From Rotaria socialis (lineage: Eukaryota; Rotifera; Eurotatoria; Philodinida; Philodinidae): 64,000 bases of DNA. A program made the translations under genes and the position numbers. Positions 23,727 to 35,597 of this stretch are shown one piece after another. The notes beneath the pieces were generated by a model. That model was not told the DNA's origin. It did no database searches and saw nothing but the letters and a program-made list of their open reading frames with translations. Within the stretch, counting starts at the first letter, position 1. The number at the start of each line of letters is the position of its first letter. The stretch is taken from the NCBI GenBank assembly GCA_905331475.1, contig CAJNYU010000545.1:1-64000 (forward strand), given 5' to 3'.

Positions 23727-25055
23727 CCTCTTCATTTTTTTTTCAGTAACTTTAAACTATAAAAGCGATCATCACTGATGAAAAGTTCAACTTGAGATTT
23801 ATTCAGAATATTTTATTTATAGGATCAAACAAATGAATCGAGACCAAATAAATCAATCCGTCAAGTACGGAAATTTAAATTCTGAGTTGTAATCAAAATG
23901 AAGAAAAGTAGTTGATTTCTATTGTTAGAAAAATCAACTTTGAGAAGAGCACGCATCTTGTGCTATTCGAGTACATAAAATTGTACTTCGATTCGTTTTG
24001 AATATAACGAAAGATTCATTTCTCAGAATTTCTATAAATCGTTTTTTCATAAATGGTTCAAATTTAAAGAATATTGTTCATCTTCTATAATATCGAAGAG
24101 CAGATATAGATCACTAGAATTTCAAACTTTAACAATTTTAGTTCAATGATTATGGCAAAATTATCATTTATTGCAGAGCAAGAAATTCAATAGTATTTTT
24201 ATTATTAATATTCAAAGACACAAATAGTGTGGACAGTAATGCTTATCAAGCTTACATCATTTTTAAAGTACTATTCCACAGTTGACATGAATGCTGCAAT
24301 TGTATAAATTTATTTCTATACGATCCAAAATATTCTTCAAAATAATGTAGAACGTGAATTAGTGAGTGTTTCGCTGACTCACGATCGATAATCAACCGTT
24401 AATAATCGGTCCTATGATACTCATAAGATCAGATTAAAGCATAATTGCAAATAAACCAGGAACACAAGATTTTTTTTGAATTCAAACGGTGCCTACAAGT
24501 AGGTATAGAGCGGTATAGAACCCACCGCACAGCCTCTTCCTGCAGTACACGCTTTTACAATGTTAAGTAAACTCACATAGAACATATACCACTCTACTGT
24601 ATGGTTTCAAACGTTCTACGTGAACAAGACCAAACCGACTACTTCCGGGCACAATTCTTTCGTGTAGCAAAATCTGAAAGCGGTGTGCGAAACTCTCATT
24701 TTTAATGAGCATTCACGTGAGTTTTATTAATAATACTGACTTAACCATAACACATACAGATTCGAAAGGCTTCATGCTGCACTGTAGTCTAAGAAGCAAA
24801 CACTACGTGATACGACATCCTATAAAAGAACAATATTTTTTAATAGTCTCATTGAAGCATTTATCCTGACCGATTCATATTCGGTAGATATAATCGCAAG
24901 TAAAATATAACTTAGATCTACTTGGATTTCCTTTTATTTAAAAAAAGAACAATATAATTAAAATGTGATGATATTAAGCGTTTGGTAGTTTCTTTTTGAT
25001 TAACAGATGTAAGATGTAATTATTTTATCATGCAAATAGAATAAACAGTCTTGCT
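23727..25055. other. Intergenic, no gene recognised
   Basis: About 1.3 kb. A less AT-rich block at about 24490-24700 contains a short near-repeat of GTAGGTATAGAGCGGTATAGA. No coding potential or RNA fold recognised. Confidence 0.4.
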
Positions 25056-26316
25056 TTAAGTGTTCGTATATGTGTAGCTGGTTTGTATTTCATTCTTAGG
25101 GATCATTGCAGCGAAAACAGTACTAATAAAACTTATGATAATCCCAACAATTCCTAAGATAGCTGCAGCACCCACTGTTACACCGCCACCATACATGGCC
25201 CAGCTGATACCCAATGAAACGCCAACAATTCCAGAAGTGAACGATACAGCGGCGCAAGCTTTCCCAAACATAATAAAACTTGCATTAGGGTTTTGTGAGA
25301 TGCCAACCATTAATAAGAATAGAGCACCGAATGCTGACAATATACATGCGAAGGTGACGAACAATCGAGCCATGATTATTTTTATACATCTACCTATGCT
25401 TGATGAGGGCACTCCAGTGCATCCTAATGGAAAATTTACACAAGTGGTTGTTACAAACTTCACACACTCTCGCCATAGACCACCTTCTCCTGCTGTTACG
25501 CCGCCTAATTTCACTACAGCCCTAAAAAGCATAGACAATTGTTCCTGTTTGATGAAAAGAACATAAACCATTATTTCAAAAGAAGAAAGTTTCAGCAGTA
25601 TCGAAAAATTAAGAAACAAGAATTCCTTCTTGACAGAGTCTCAATTAACTTCTCAATGGTAGTATTTCGAGTAAATGGAAATTGATCATTAGTATCCACA
25701 TCGTTTATCTTGAATTATATGTTTTTTTAAAATGTAAGTATTCATGAATTTGTAAAAAGAGTTTAGAAAGAGGTTCTTGTGTTTGTCAGTTCTTGGAAGA
25801 CTCTCGTTTGTTATTTATCTGTTATTGGATAGATAAAATTGTTGGTTTCCATAGAACAATAAAAACTTCACCTTGATATTTTTTACAAATATGAAACTTC
25901 ACATCATTGTGTCTTCTTGGTTTGACCTATAAACATCAATATTGACACTACTCTACTAGGAATAAAAAAAAATGTGTTCATTCCGCCAAAATATTGCAGT
26001 AAACAAATAATCAAAATACATTTAAAAGATATTTCTATCTGAGAAACCTAATGACAAAAACAAAATTCTTGTGGAATTTGATGTGTTAGTGCGCTACATT
26101 TGAAAAATGCTTCATGCGAGTTTTTCGTTCAATACACTTTCATATTTACTTCGATATTATTACTTTAATCTTTGGTGTTTAGCCTTAAAATATTTTGAAA
26201 ACTATATGACATTATTATTCTTACCACGATGGCAAAGCATTGCTTAGAATAAATGCAAGACAGGCGAGTCCAAATAGACCACATGAGACCAATCCTAATC
26301 TATTTGAGTTTGCCAT
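25056..26316 (-). CDS. Claudin-like four-transmembrane protein, two exons, 185 aa
   Basis: Exon 1 is 26316-26225 (MANSNRLGLVSCGLFGLACLAF, ending NALPS) and exon 2 is 25521-25056. The donor G|GTAAGA and acceptor TTTTTAG join in phase 2 to give PSW-AVVKLGG. The first helix is followed by the claudin/PMP22 extracellular signature W-x(10)-GLW-x(2)-C-x(8)-C (GGLWRECVKFVTTTC). Three further hydrophobic segments follow: RLFVTFACILSAFGALFLLM, a Gly/Ala-rich helix around SFTSGIVGVSLGISW, and AAAILGIVGIIISFISTVFAA. The tail is short and polar. Role inferred: cell-junction or tetraspan membrane protein. The intron is 703 nt. An alternative AG upstream at about 25549 breaks the frame with exon 1. Confidence 0.78.
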
Positions 26317-27353
26317 CTATGCAGTTATATACCTAGCTATTCTCTTGAGTTATTGATGAAAAATGAAGAAACCTGATTATACAATGGGCTCTAATAGTGT
26401 CATTTTATAGGCTACTAATACATTGATAACAATAGTAGGAGAAAAAATAAAGAGACAAAATATGACGTAGGAGTGTTCTTTCACAACAAGATGAAAATAA
26501 CATTTAGAGTTTGCTCTTGAATCTAACAACAAATAGACAAGATAAATTAAACTATTTCTATGTGTGAGTCAACATGACTCTATAATGATTACTTGTTATC
26601 TCGCGTCGTTTACAGGACTTATTTATCACAAAATGAAATATACTATCACCACTACTCTGATTTTTATCGTTACAGTATAAAAATGAATCCATATTTTAAA
26701 CAATACGAAGTATAGAACTAGTACGAATATAATGTTTGATTTAAATTTTAAAAAATCGTTTATGATATAGCTTATTCAAGTTTTCAATAACTTACATTCA
26801 TCATTTTCAGGAACAACACTACCAAGAAAACATATCCAATATATTTTGGTGAATATTTATGTATGTCGTCCGTACCGTTTCACCTCGTTAGAAACATTGT
26901 TCATTTCATCTTGAAGACTTGCATATGACTGCATGGAACAATGACAAATAGCCGAGCGGGGTTTCAAAATTTACTCAATTTCACTCAATGTAGAACCATG
27001 TGCACCTTGTATATCATATTTTTTTTTCATGCCACAAAGTATCTAGCAAGAGAATCCGATGCATCAGCATCCTTTAAGTTATTTGAATAGAGAAATATTT
27101 TATAGAGCCTATCGAAATTATCATATATCTGTTTAGAATCTGAGCGATTGAGAGTACAGCCGATAAAAATAAGTGTCTTATATTGAAGTAATATTTGTGA
27201 ATATAATTATAATTTATTTTTCTTTTCTTTTCTTTTCAGAAGCGCTACACGAGCAAACCATTTCAAACGGAATGAAGAAGTACGCAGTGATAAGAGCCAT
27301 TCTTAGCGTTGGTTCAGTTTTGCAATAAGTTTCTGCTGATTGTAATACTTCTT
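26317..27353. other. Intergenic, no gene recognised
   Basis: About 1 kb of AT-rich DNA with a TTTTC repeat tract near 27222-27240. Nothing else recognised. Confidence 0.45.
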
Positions 27354-27746
27354 TCACATAAAAATGCTTAGTTGGTTCACATCATCATATAGAAAACAAA
27401 CTATTCCAAATCCAGACCGTTGATAAACTTTATTCATTAGTGTTATAGGATGCTTTGTTGAATTCGAATTCGATTCTCTGTATCCAATTTCACTCAAGCT
27501 CTTGAAGTCGAAGACTTTTTGTTGCAAAGCATTGGCTGTCGCTACTGATCTGTATATTATTGTTTTATTAGTGATAAATAGATCTTTTGTCGGTATCATC
27601 TTCTCCTTTTCATTCTTGAATGACAATTGAAATAAATCAAAATAAATAATCAATTTAGTCACCGCTATTATGAATATCAATAATTTAAAACATCGAATTC
27701 GACAAAATTTTGCTGCTCTATGTTGAATCGAAATTATAACACTCAT
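27354..27746 (-). CDS. Hypothetical 130-aa protein with one membrane segment
   Basis: An ATG-started frame with no visible introns. Residues about 20-42 (LLIFIIAVTKLIIYFDLF) form a hydrophobic segment after a basic N-terminus (HRAAKFCRIRCFK), the layout of a type II signal-anchor protein. The rest is polar with no Cys pattern or catalytic motif recognised. It may be a stand-alone protein, or the first exon of a Golgi-type enzyme whose other exons are lost; no downstream exon chain was found. Not recognised as any family. Confidence 0.35.
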   Translation of the reverse strand: MSVIISIQHRAAKFCRIRCFKLLIFIIAVTKLIIYFDLFQLSFKNEKEKMIPTKDLFITNKTIIYRSVATANALQQKVFDFKSLSEIGYRESNSNSTKHPITLMNKVYQRSGFGIVCFLYDDVNQLSIFM

Positions 27747-29304
27747 AATCCTCCAATCGCTGATGAGTCGTGCGTTTTTCTTAGGGAAAAATTGATATGT
27801 GAGAGAGTGGGGGAATGAATTGTGAGGAATTCGAATTCTATGTTAAACAATACATTGATTGGGTTGAGACGATTCGTAACGTTGATTCGTATAGTAAAGA
27901 AAATAATTCTTCAAAGTTGATGTTTCAATGTTTAGTAGACGTAAAAGTTTCCACCACCAGAAGCTTTAGAGTCTTATTCAGAAATGGACTAAAATAGCAC
28001 TATAGGACACATTTAATAGATTATTTATAGTACTAAATTCTACTGTTAACTGATTCAATCTTATATACTGTCATTGTATAGCTACCAAAGAAGACTTTCT
28101 AACGATAAACTATAAACTTCTCATTTTTCCTTGGTCAAACTGGAATCTATAAGTTTTTACCGGTTTGCTCATACGAATTGAAGAAAAATTTCTAGAAATA
28201 CGTAGAAAAACTGCTGAAGGAACTGAGAATTAACCGTTTTTGGAGAGCTGACTTTTCCCAGGTTTTCTTCTTCAGTTGAAAAAACATGCTTAAGAGTCGA
28301 AAATGACAATGAGTTGTTATGTTTACCGTTGATGAAGTTCGTTGAAGGTTGCTGGATGGTCTTAATAATTTGATCCTATGGTGTAGAAATTGTTCTTAGA
28401 ATAAGTAGCGCAGATGATTGAATAGACGCTTATATTTTCCTTTTGCTTCTTTTCTAAAAATTAAACAAAGAAACTCAAATCATATTTCAGCAAATCTTTG
28501 CAACTATCAATCAAAATATTCCATGTAAAACTATCATTGCGATCTCCTCTTTGTAAACAGCCGGTGATGATCGATAATTATGGAACAGTCTGCCATTTTA
28601 CATAAATGTAGATACATCTCCTTACTTGAGACACTGAAAGCTTTTGCTCTACATATTCAACTTCTAGACAATTTTTAGATCCAGAAACAGAACGAATTAA
28701 CTTGCTATCTGTGAAATATTCTTTAAAAAAACAACTAATAATAAATCGTAGGTCGTGACTAAAACCAATTTGAATTATATATGTTTTATTCCATATTTTT
28801 AAACGTAATCTATTGACGATTCGTTAATAGAATTGTCTCCAATAAATCATTCTTTAATCATGTAAAAAGTATAACATGCACATTTTGATGTAAATAAATA
28901 GATAAATTCTCTCTATTCAACTGGCAATTGAATGAATGCGAAGTAGCATCTCAACGAAATAACATCGTTCAGTATTATGCAACATTTTATTTGCTTCAAT
29001 ATTGACCGACATATATTTGTATAGACATCATTTTATCTTTTACGATGTACTGTAACAAAAGCATACTGATAAATTCGAATTCGCTGACGAAACGTCATCA
29101 AATAAAATTTTAATAAAAACATATAGAAAAGAAAAATCTGCATAAGAAAACATCCAGCTATAGATGACCGGCTAAATATACTGCACATATAAACTAGTTC
29201 AAATAGTTTGAATGATAATAAAAGTAACTAGGGGATCTGAATGCTTATGAAGAATGAATATCAACGAGGTGTAAAAGTGATTATTTGTTATTTTACTTTC
29301 ATCG
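27747..29304. other. Intergenic, no gene recognised
   Basis: About 1.55 kb, AT-rich. A 60-aa plus-strand frame at 27815-27997 has no features. No repeats of note. Confidence 0.45.
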
Positions 29305-29313
29305 TATTTTTTG

Positions 29314-29878
29314 GTTGGCCGTCCAAAGGTCGAAAGGAAAAACGTCGAAAAATCGATGGGGAAACATGTCGAAAAAAAATATATTGTTGTAGAAAATGAT
29401 CGAAAAGAGTGTTTTCGAATTCTGACTTGAGAGAAGTATGTTTCATTGTGTACGTTAATACTAACATATGATAATCGAAATATATTCATTTACTATTAGC
29501 AATTGTTTTCCTTTTTGTGAATTAATAAATGAAATCGTTGGTGACTTTGATTGAGTTTCATCTTCTGAAGATGCGACAGCTGTAGCCATAATGGTAGAAT
29601 TTTAGTTATTTATTTACTCTTATGTAGGGGTTGTTTATTTAATTTATATGAAGTATATTAATCATCACTGTTACAAGAGGTGCAAAATCTAGACTAGTAG
29701 AATTATGGGAAAAGAAAACATGAATTATTCGCGTTTGGAATCATCATTTACTGTAGACATCACTATTTCGTTTATTTCGAATTTTGACATTTTTTTTGTG
29801 GTAAAATGTATTGTTCGACGTTTTTCTCTTTTTATATTTTTTTCGACATTTTTCCTTTCGACCTTTCTACGGCACACC
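29314..29878. mobile_element. MITE, 565 bp, with TCGAAA-rich inverted ends and a 9-bp target duplication
   Basis: Left end from 29314 contains AAAGGTCGAAAGGAAAAA (29324-29341) followed by GTCGAAAAA. The right end carries the same run on the opposite strand (about 29845-29870), followed outward by ACGGCACACC. The element is flanked by identical TATTTTTTG at 29305-29313 and 29879-29887. The inverted repeat is about 40 bp with small differences at the outermost bases. A 9-bp duplication would suit Mutator-like elements, but the duplicated sequence is low-complexity, so the superfamily is tentative. Confidence 0.65.
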
Positions 29879-30070
29879 TATTTTTTGTCTCTCGATTCAC
29901 TTGAGTGTACAACAAAATAAAATATTATAGTATGTTTCTATCTTATATATTATCATGTTTGTATACACATTCTTGTAAGTTGCAACACAAGTCCACATGA
30001 CCATGATCTAGGTAGACCAGACTCGCATCGAAAAGCTATTTTACATATTTGTACTTTCATTCGTATGACC

Positions 30071-30117
30071 AGGGTGTGTGGGTGTGGGTGTTGATTAGAA
30101 GAACACCCACACCCTCT
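30071..30117. repeat. Telomere-like TGTGGG palindrome
   Basis: GGGTGTGGGTGTT at 30080-30092 and its exact complement at 30102-30114 flank a 9-nt loop. The left arm is extended by GTGTG units. The unit is TGTGGG, the known bdelloid telomeric hexamer type. Confidence 0.7.
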
Positions 30118-31233
30118 ACATAATGTTGATTGCTCCTAAATATATTGCTGACTTATCGTGAATAAAAATAATAAGCAATATCAGTGATGAAAAGACTGTA
30201 AACATAAAAGAAGTATTGGAGACAATTACGATTTTTAAAAATTGCATACGTTTCTAGATAAATTTCTAAATAGGAGAGATCTGCTCAAGGTTGCTCTTGT
30301 AGTTTTAACTTTTTTATGCGAAATAATGATCATGCGATCTGTATTCAACAAAAAATACGTGGCGATGGATTGGATTATTTTGTCGCAATATACCTTTAGC
30401 CATGATATTTAGATTCCTCACATGCTATCGTGATTCACGACATTATACCCATGTTGCGAATACCGGATCATTTTTTGCGGTAAACCGCGGTATTTATTAA
30501 ATGGGTAGTCATGGTTGAATGAATGTATCATTAGTTGGAAAATTTTCTCATTATCATGTGTGCTGTTAAGGAAGTAAATCATCATAGTGTCATATGCAAG
30601 ATAAATAGCGTATGCTAAATGCTTTTTAATCATCAATCGATACGATATTTTTTCCACAAATATCAATCATTACAAGTAGGAAATCGCTCAAAATACTTGT
30701 CTACTATAACTTAGCTTTTAAGATGATAGCTTTGCTACCTAATCTTTTTAATTTGTGGCAGCTTGCTCAAAAAATTTCCAGTAGAGATCATTTTAAACTT
30801 AAATTTTGTATATAAATATATTTTATGACTATTTGAGAGTACTGTAAAATTTTAAACTCCAACCGATCGTTCTCTCTCAAAATATTGCATTGCTCAAGAT
30901 AATAATTTCGCTCATCTTTTCTTATAATACACTCTCATAACTAGAATCATCAGTCATTAGTATGCATACGTTGAATGCAGGTCTACATGAATAATATACT
31001 TTTATTAAATAACTGTTATGCTAGTGAGGTTCTCTTTTCGTAATTTTTTCCGGCTTATAATACGTCAGTGTCGTCCACAACTTAATCTGTCAATAAGAGT
31101 TATTTAATTTGAGCAGTTCTATCTGATCCACTATTTTGTTTTTAAACAACATCGATTAGAATTTTGTTATTGTAGAAAAAATTAATATCGAAAAATAAAC
31201 ATGACGTTTGTTTTCAAAAGACAATAATTACAC
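30118..31233. other. Intergenic, no gene recognised
   Basis: About 1.1 kb of AT-rich DNA upstream of the GRDP-like gene. An 82-aa minus frame at 30418-30666 has no features. Confidence 0.45.
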
Positions 31234-32184
31234 ATGGGCAGTTCACATTCCTTGTCAATACCGCGCCACTGCGCAAATATTCGTACAAAAGATGGAAAGA
31301 CATTTAAATTCACGTATCATGCATTGGTGGATCATATTGTATTGCTGCGTCAAGTGGCAGTACATCCAGAAATGACTCAACCAGGAGAAACATTGAATTA
31401 TTTCATCGCAGATTATTGTCGACGCTTTGCTAACCGAAAGATTACAAATAGGCATCAACAACGGCGGCTTCCATGGCAAATCGAATGGATTTGGCATGTT
31501 CACCGTCTTCATCCAGTTGAGTATCATAAAGATTTTTCAACGCTATGGCCGCAAGATGAACTGTTCGATAAAAAATACACAAGGCTAAGAATACGAAAAA
31601 ATAATAGGAATCATGCGATTCGTTTGTCCAAATCAAAATCAAATCCAACAAAATTTACTCCTTCACTTGATTTAGAGAGTGCCGTACTTCGACAACGAGA
31701 TTTTCTTGAAAAATTTAAACAACATCCAATCTATTCAAGGAATTTGAGCGAATCCTTTCAAGATTCTTTCGAAAAAATGGTACAAAATTATATTTCATTT
31801 TTGAAACTAGCCAGAGAAGGAGAAATGATTGTGCCGACATTTGATGTCGATTTAATATGGCATACACATATGAGATTTCCATCATCCTATAGAAAAACAT
31901 GTATAGCTTTATGTGGTTTTGTTCTCAATCATAATGACGCAATTGAAGCTAATATACTGAAGGATGCCTATGAGAAAACAGCTGACCGATGGATGCAGAC
32001 TTACAACGTTAGCTATGGCAAAGACGTTTCCGTGGATAGATTACGCGAAACGCAATATATAAGTTCGTGTGCAATCATTGTTGCAACTATCTTAACAAAC
32101 TCATCCGGTGTGGTTGGGGGTGATAGTTGTGGTGATGTTGGTGGCTGTGGTGGAATTGGTGGTGGCGGTGGTGGCGGTGGNTGA
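31234..32184 (+). CDS. GRDP-like (DUF1399) protein with glycine-rich tail, 316 aa
   Basis: Single-exon frame. The N-terminus MGSSHS fits an N-myristoylation consensus. Two W-H-x-H blocks define the family: PWQIEWIWHVHRLHPVEYHKD (about residues 80-100) and DVDLIWHTHMRFPSSYRKTC (about 205-225), as in glycine-rich-domain proteins of plants, fungi and bdelloids. After a hydrophobic segment (SSCAIIVATIL) the protein ends in a Gly/Cys-rich tail encoded by GGN repeats. An N at 32181 sits in the last glycine codon just before TGA, so the true C-terminus may differ. Function is unknown; the paired histidine motifs suggest a metal or ligand site (inference). Confidence 0.75.
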   Translation: MGSSHSLSIPRHCANIRTKDGKTFKFTYHALVDHIVLLRQVAVHPEMTQPGETLNYFIADYCRRFANRKITNRHQQRRLPWQIEWIWHVHRLHPVEYHKDFSTLWPQDELFDKKYTRLRIRKNNRNHAIRLSKSKSNPTKFTPSLDLESAVLRQRDFLEKFKQHPIYSRNLSESFQDSFEKMVQNYISFLKLAREGEMIVPTFDVDLIWHTHMRFPSSYRKTCIALCGFVLNHNDAIEANILKDAYEKTADRWMQTYNVSYGKDVSVDRLRETQYISSCAIIVATILTNSSGVVGGDSCGDVGGCGGIGGGGGGGX

Positions 32185-32287
32185 GCCATAATCGAGTGAT
32201 GTATTGGACTCCATTGCACACATGTTCAAAGTTAATAAGATGCCAAACAACTCGTATTTCTCGAACCGTCAGGAGCTTATTCTTTTT
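32182..32287 (+). repeat. Left arm of a perfect 106-bp inverted repeat
   Basis: It begins at the GRDP-like stop codon (TGAGCCATAATCGAG) and ends CAGGAGCTTATTCTTTTT. Its exact reverse complement lies at 33026-33131. It follows an N at 32181. Confidence 0.92.
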
Positions 32288-33025
32288 AATCAAAGGACAC
32301 TAGATATTTCCTTGTTGAGAAAATTTAGGTTTCGCAGTAAAATAAATATTTTGCACTACGAAGATTTCTCAATTTTGAGTTACATAGTTGGAAATACTGA
32401 ATTGAAGAGATGAAAATCGTCTCATGAGAAAACCAGGTATTTTTGACTCCGGATTTTCTGTTCTGATCTGCTATTAGGATAACCAGCATCCTAATTTTGA
32501 CAGGTACAAAAAGTTCACGGTCAGTTTTGAAATCTCAAAAGGATGATTTTAGTCGAATTATATGGCGCCATCATCATCTAATTTTGAGTATTTTGCTCAA
32601 ATAGGTATCTCAAAAAACAGTTAGCAATAGTCGTTTAGGAAATTTGAGAATTCTGGAATGTTTAGATTTGAGAGACACCAAAATAGGGATTTCTCAATAC
32701 CAGATATTGAAAATTCTAACGTATACATCTTGATAGGCTTTATATAATCGCATGATGTTACTTGATGAAGTAGTACTTAAATATAGAAACATATCATATG
32801 AGTTGGATTCATTTTTGTTTCCGACTCTGCGTTCGAAAAGTGACGTGTTTTGTATAGTAAACAATCACGATGTAAATTTCAATATTTGTTTTTATTTAAT
32901 TCAATATAGATTAATAAGAGAAAAAAGTCGATTATATTGACTAGTTCTAGTTTTCTTGAGAGTAGTTTCGATATTGTGACGAGAATTTGGTTATGAGAAA
33001 AACGACTACTCATTCCTAAAGATAG

Positions 33026-33131
33026 AAAAAGAATAAGCTCCTGACGGTTCGAGAAATACGAGTTGTTTGGCATCTTATTAACTTTGAACATGTGTGCAAT
33101 GGAGTCCAATACATCACTCGATTATGGCTCA
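33026..33131 (-). repeat. Right arm of the 106-bp inverted repeat
   Basis: The reverse complement of 32182-32287 with no mismatch seen by eye. The arms enclose 738 bp of AT-rich DNA with no gene. Outside the arms the flanks are unrelated and no target duplication is seen. Confidence 0.92.
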
Positions 33132-34135
33132 AAAGAGTCATGTGACAATGATCAGCATCGCCGAGCACAAATACGGGTCTGTTTAATCCTGATAGGTACT
33201 CATTACTTATGTCATGAAAACTTCTAATTAACAATTTTATCCCATGATTAATTAAAATATAGTGTCATAACTAACTTTACAATTGTTTTTATTTAAAATT
33301 TCGTCGAAATGTTAAATTCATCGCTGAATGAAAATCATCACAGTAGGATACATTCGTTCGATACTGAGTTCTAAGTTTCTTCGGTTTATAATAGCTTATG
33401 TTATATCTAGACTTAAAATAAATTCTAGGTGAATGCTTTATGAATTGAGTAAGAGAATCAAAGAAATATTTGATTCCTTGAAAAGATGTCTATTATATTA
33501 TATTTCTCATTGATATCTAATCTCGTCAAGACGAAATGTATTCCTTGATTGTATATGATCGATCGTTGACTTGTAATGTGAACATATTTTTTTCAGATCA
33601 TATTCAACATATCGATATTAATATACTTCACCATTGAATTATGTTAACAGAAAATATTAATTCATAAGCTGAACCATATTGTGATTAATCCGCTTTTCTT
33701 TGAAATATCGAAAATTTGATTAGATTTCAAGTTTCAATCCCATAAGGACTATACTAGCAGTTTTCTTTGATAGATTTTTCTTGCGTGAAATTTAATAAAC
33801 GTAGAACTATGAAACCGGTCTATATCTGCACCAATTAGTCTATTAGCAACTGGTTGATCTATCGATAATTAGTAGATACTCGAAAAAACTTTCTCTATAA
33901 ACCATTTTCTGTCATTATGAACAAGATATCTACGATATTTTTCAAGCAAACAACGATATTATTGTACGACGAGGATGTGTGCATTGCACATATACAATAG
34001 CATCAAATCGAATCTGCTTTAAATGAAACGCATGTAATTGTTTTTCTCTTATACCAATTGAAAGAAAGGCTTAATAGATTTGTTTTCTTCTTGATGATAA
34101 AATATATTTTGTAAATTGAGAAATCTAATCAAGAA
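33132..34135. other. Intergenic, no gene recognised
   Basis: About 1 kb of AT-rich DNA upstream of the glycosidase. Nothing recognised. Confidence 0.5.
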
Positions 34136-35285
34136 ATGCTTTTCATTGTTGTCTGCCTTTTGGTATTCTCTTACTCTGCACATGGTCAACCTACTGGTAA
34201 ACATTTATTCTTGTCTTATGATCAATTAGAGAAATAAACATTTGCATACTATAGATGCTTATCGCAGCTGGTCAGGTGCTAATTCATTTTTTGCATGGGC
34301 TCTTCCTCAAGATGATCAAATAACATTGATTAATACATTACGTGAAAAAAATGTTCGTGTCATACGAATATTTTTAGCGACCATTGACAATGGTCAAGCA
34401 GGTTCACGTGCGATAGCAGCCAATGATATCGAAAGATACCGCACAGGTTCACCGTACACAGATAGTGATATGTTAACACGCGTTGATCAATTTATAAGGA
34501 ATATTGATTTCTATGGCGCTGGACGTATTAAACTAATAATAGCTCTTCATGATCGTTATTCTCTAGGATGTTATGCGTACAAAGCTGATAGCTATGTATC
34601 AAAATATGGAATACCAACAGCAAGTGAATGTTCACCACCAAATGACGCATCGAAATTTTATTCAAACGAACAAGCTAAAACGGATTTTGTTAATCGATTG
34701 AGATATTTACTAGATCATGTTAATCCACATTTCGTACAACGATGGGGATCGTTAAATCGTGTTATATTCTCGTTTCAGATAGAAAACGAGAGTCAAGGTC
34801 ACATGTCAACATTTAATGCTCGTTGGATGTGTGATATAAATACGCAAATTCGGTCATTCGTAAATAATGGAGTGCTTCTGTCAACAGGTGGTGATGTTGA
34901 TTTTGGTTTAAGTCTTCGTCTTGAAAATTTTCAATGTTCTGCACTTGATTTAATATCTTTACATGACTATACAACGAATGAAGATTATTCTCGGGGAAAA
35001 TTTCAAGAAGCGATTCAATTAGCACAACAATACGGGAAAAGAGTTTATGTGGAAGAATTCGGTGGACGTGGTGACGCAGAAATGGCTCAAGCGTTGAATA
35101 GAATTGCAGCAACAGCACATCAACAGGGCCTACCCTGGCTAGTATGGCAAATTGTGCCCAATGCAAGATCAGGAGATTATGAATTTTTTACTAAAGATCG
35201 AATAGCTTGGACAGCATTTGAACATCAAGCTTACTGGGCGCAAATGTCATCATCAACTTTTCAATGGCCAGAAATTTGGAATTAA
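34136..35285 (+). CDS. Secreted clan GH-A glycoside hydrolase (GH5/mannanase-like), 363 aa
   Basis: Exon 1 (34136-34196) encodes a signal peptide, MLFIVVCLLVFSYSAHGQ. A 58-nt intron joins in phase 1 to exon 2 (34255-35285), giving QPT-D-AYRSWSGANSFFAWALP. A (beta/alpha)8 barrel is indicated by VRVIRIFLA, RIKLIIALHDRY, the acid/base motif IFSFQIENES (Asn-Glu, near residue 210), LISLHDY and the nucleophile motif VYVEEFGGRG (near residue 285), then LPWLVWQIVP. This matches GH5-type endo-mannanase or related hydrolases that cleave plant or fungal polysaccharides outside the cell. The single small intron and fungal-style sequence make horizontal acquisition likely, as is common in bdelloids, but this was not tested. 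Confidence 0.82.
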
Positions 35286-35597
35286 AAAAAAACGCAGTTG
35301 ACTATCATTCTCTTTCCCAGTAATGATATCATGATTCAATAAATATTGCCTGAAATGAATTTTAAAAGTAATATAACGAGAAAGTTTTAGATTTCCCACC
35401 CCTTTTTTACCCACTTGATCAGTATAACTGCCCGATTAAATTGCAATGAAGCAGGATCAATATTGTACTTGTAATTTACCTATCTGCTCTATTTATCCCG
35501 ATACATTCTGATGAATGTGAATATGATTATGAGTATAGTTTGATTAGCAGTAATAGATAAGTACATGTGAAGAGAACACAAACAATAGCAACCATAT

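Noticed and set aside
25135..25566. 143-codon plus-strand open frame
   Set aside because: It is the mirror of the claudin-like exon on the minus strand, whose helices and GLW-C-C motif are clear.
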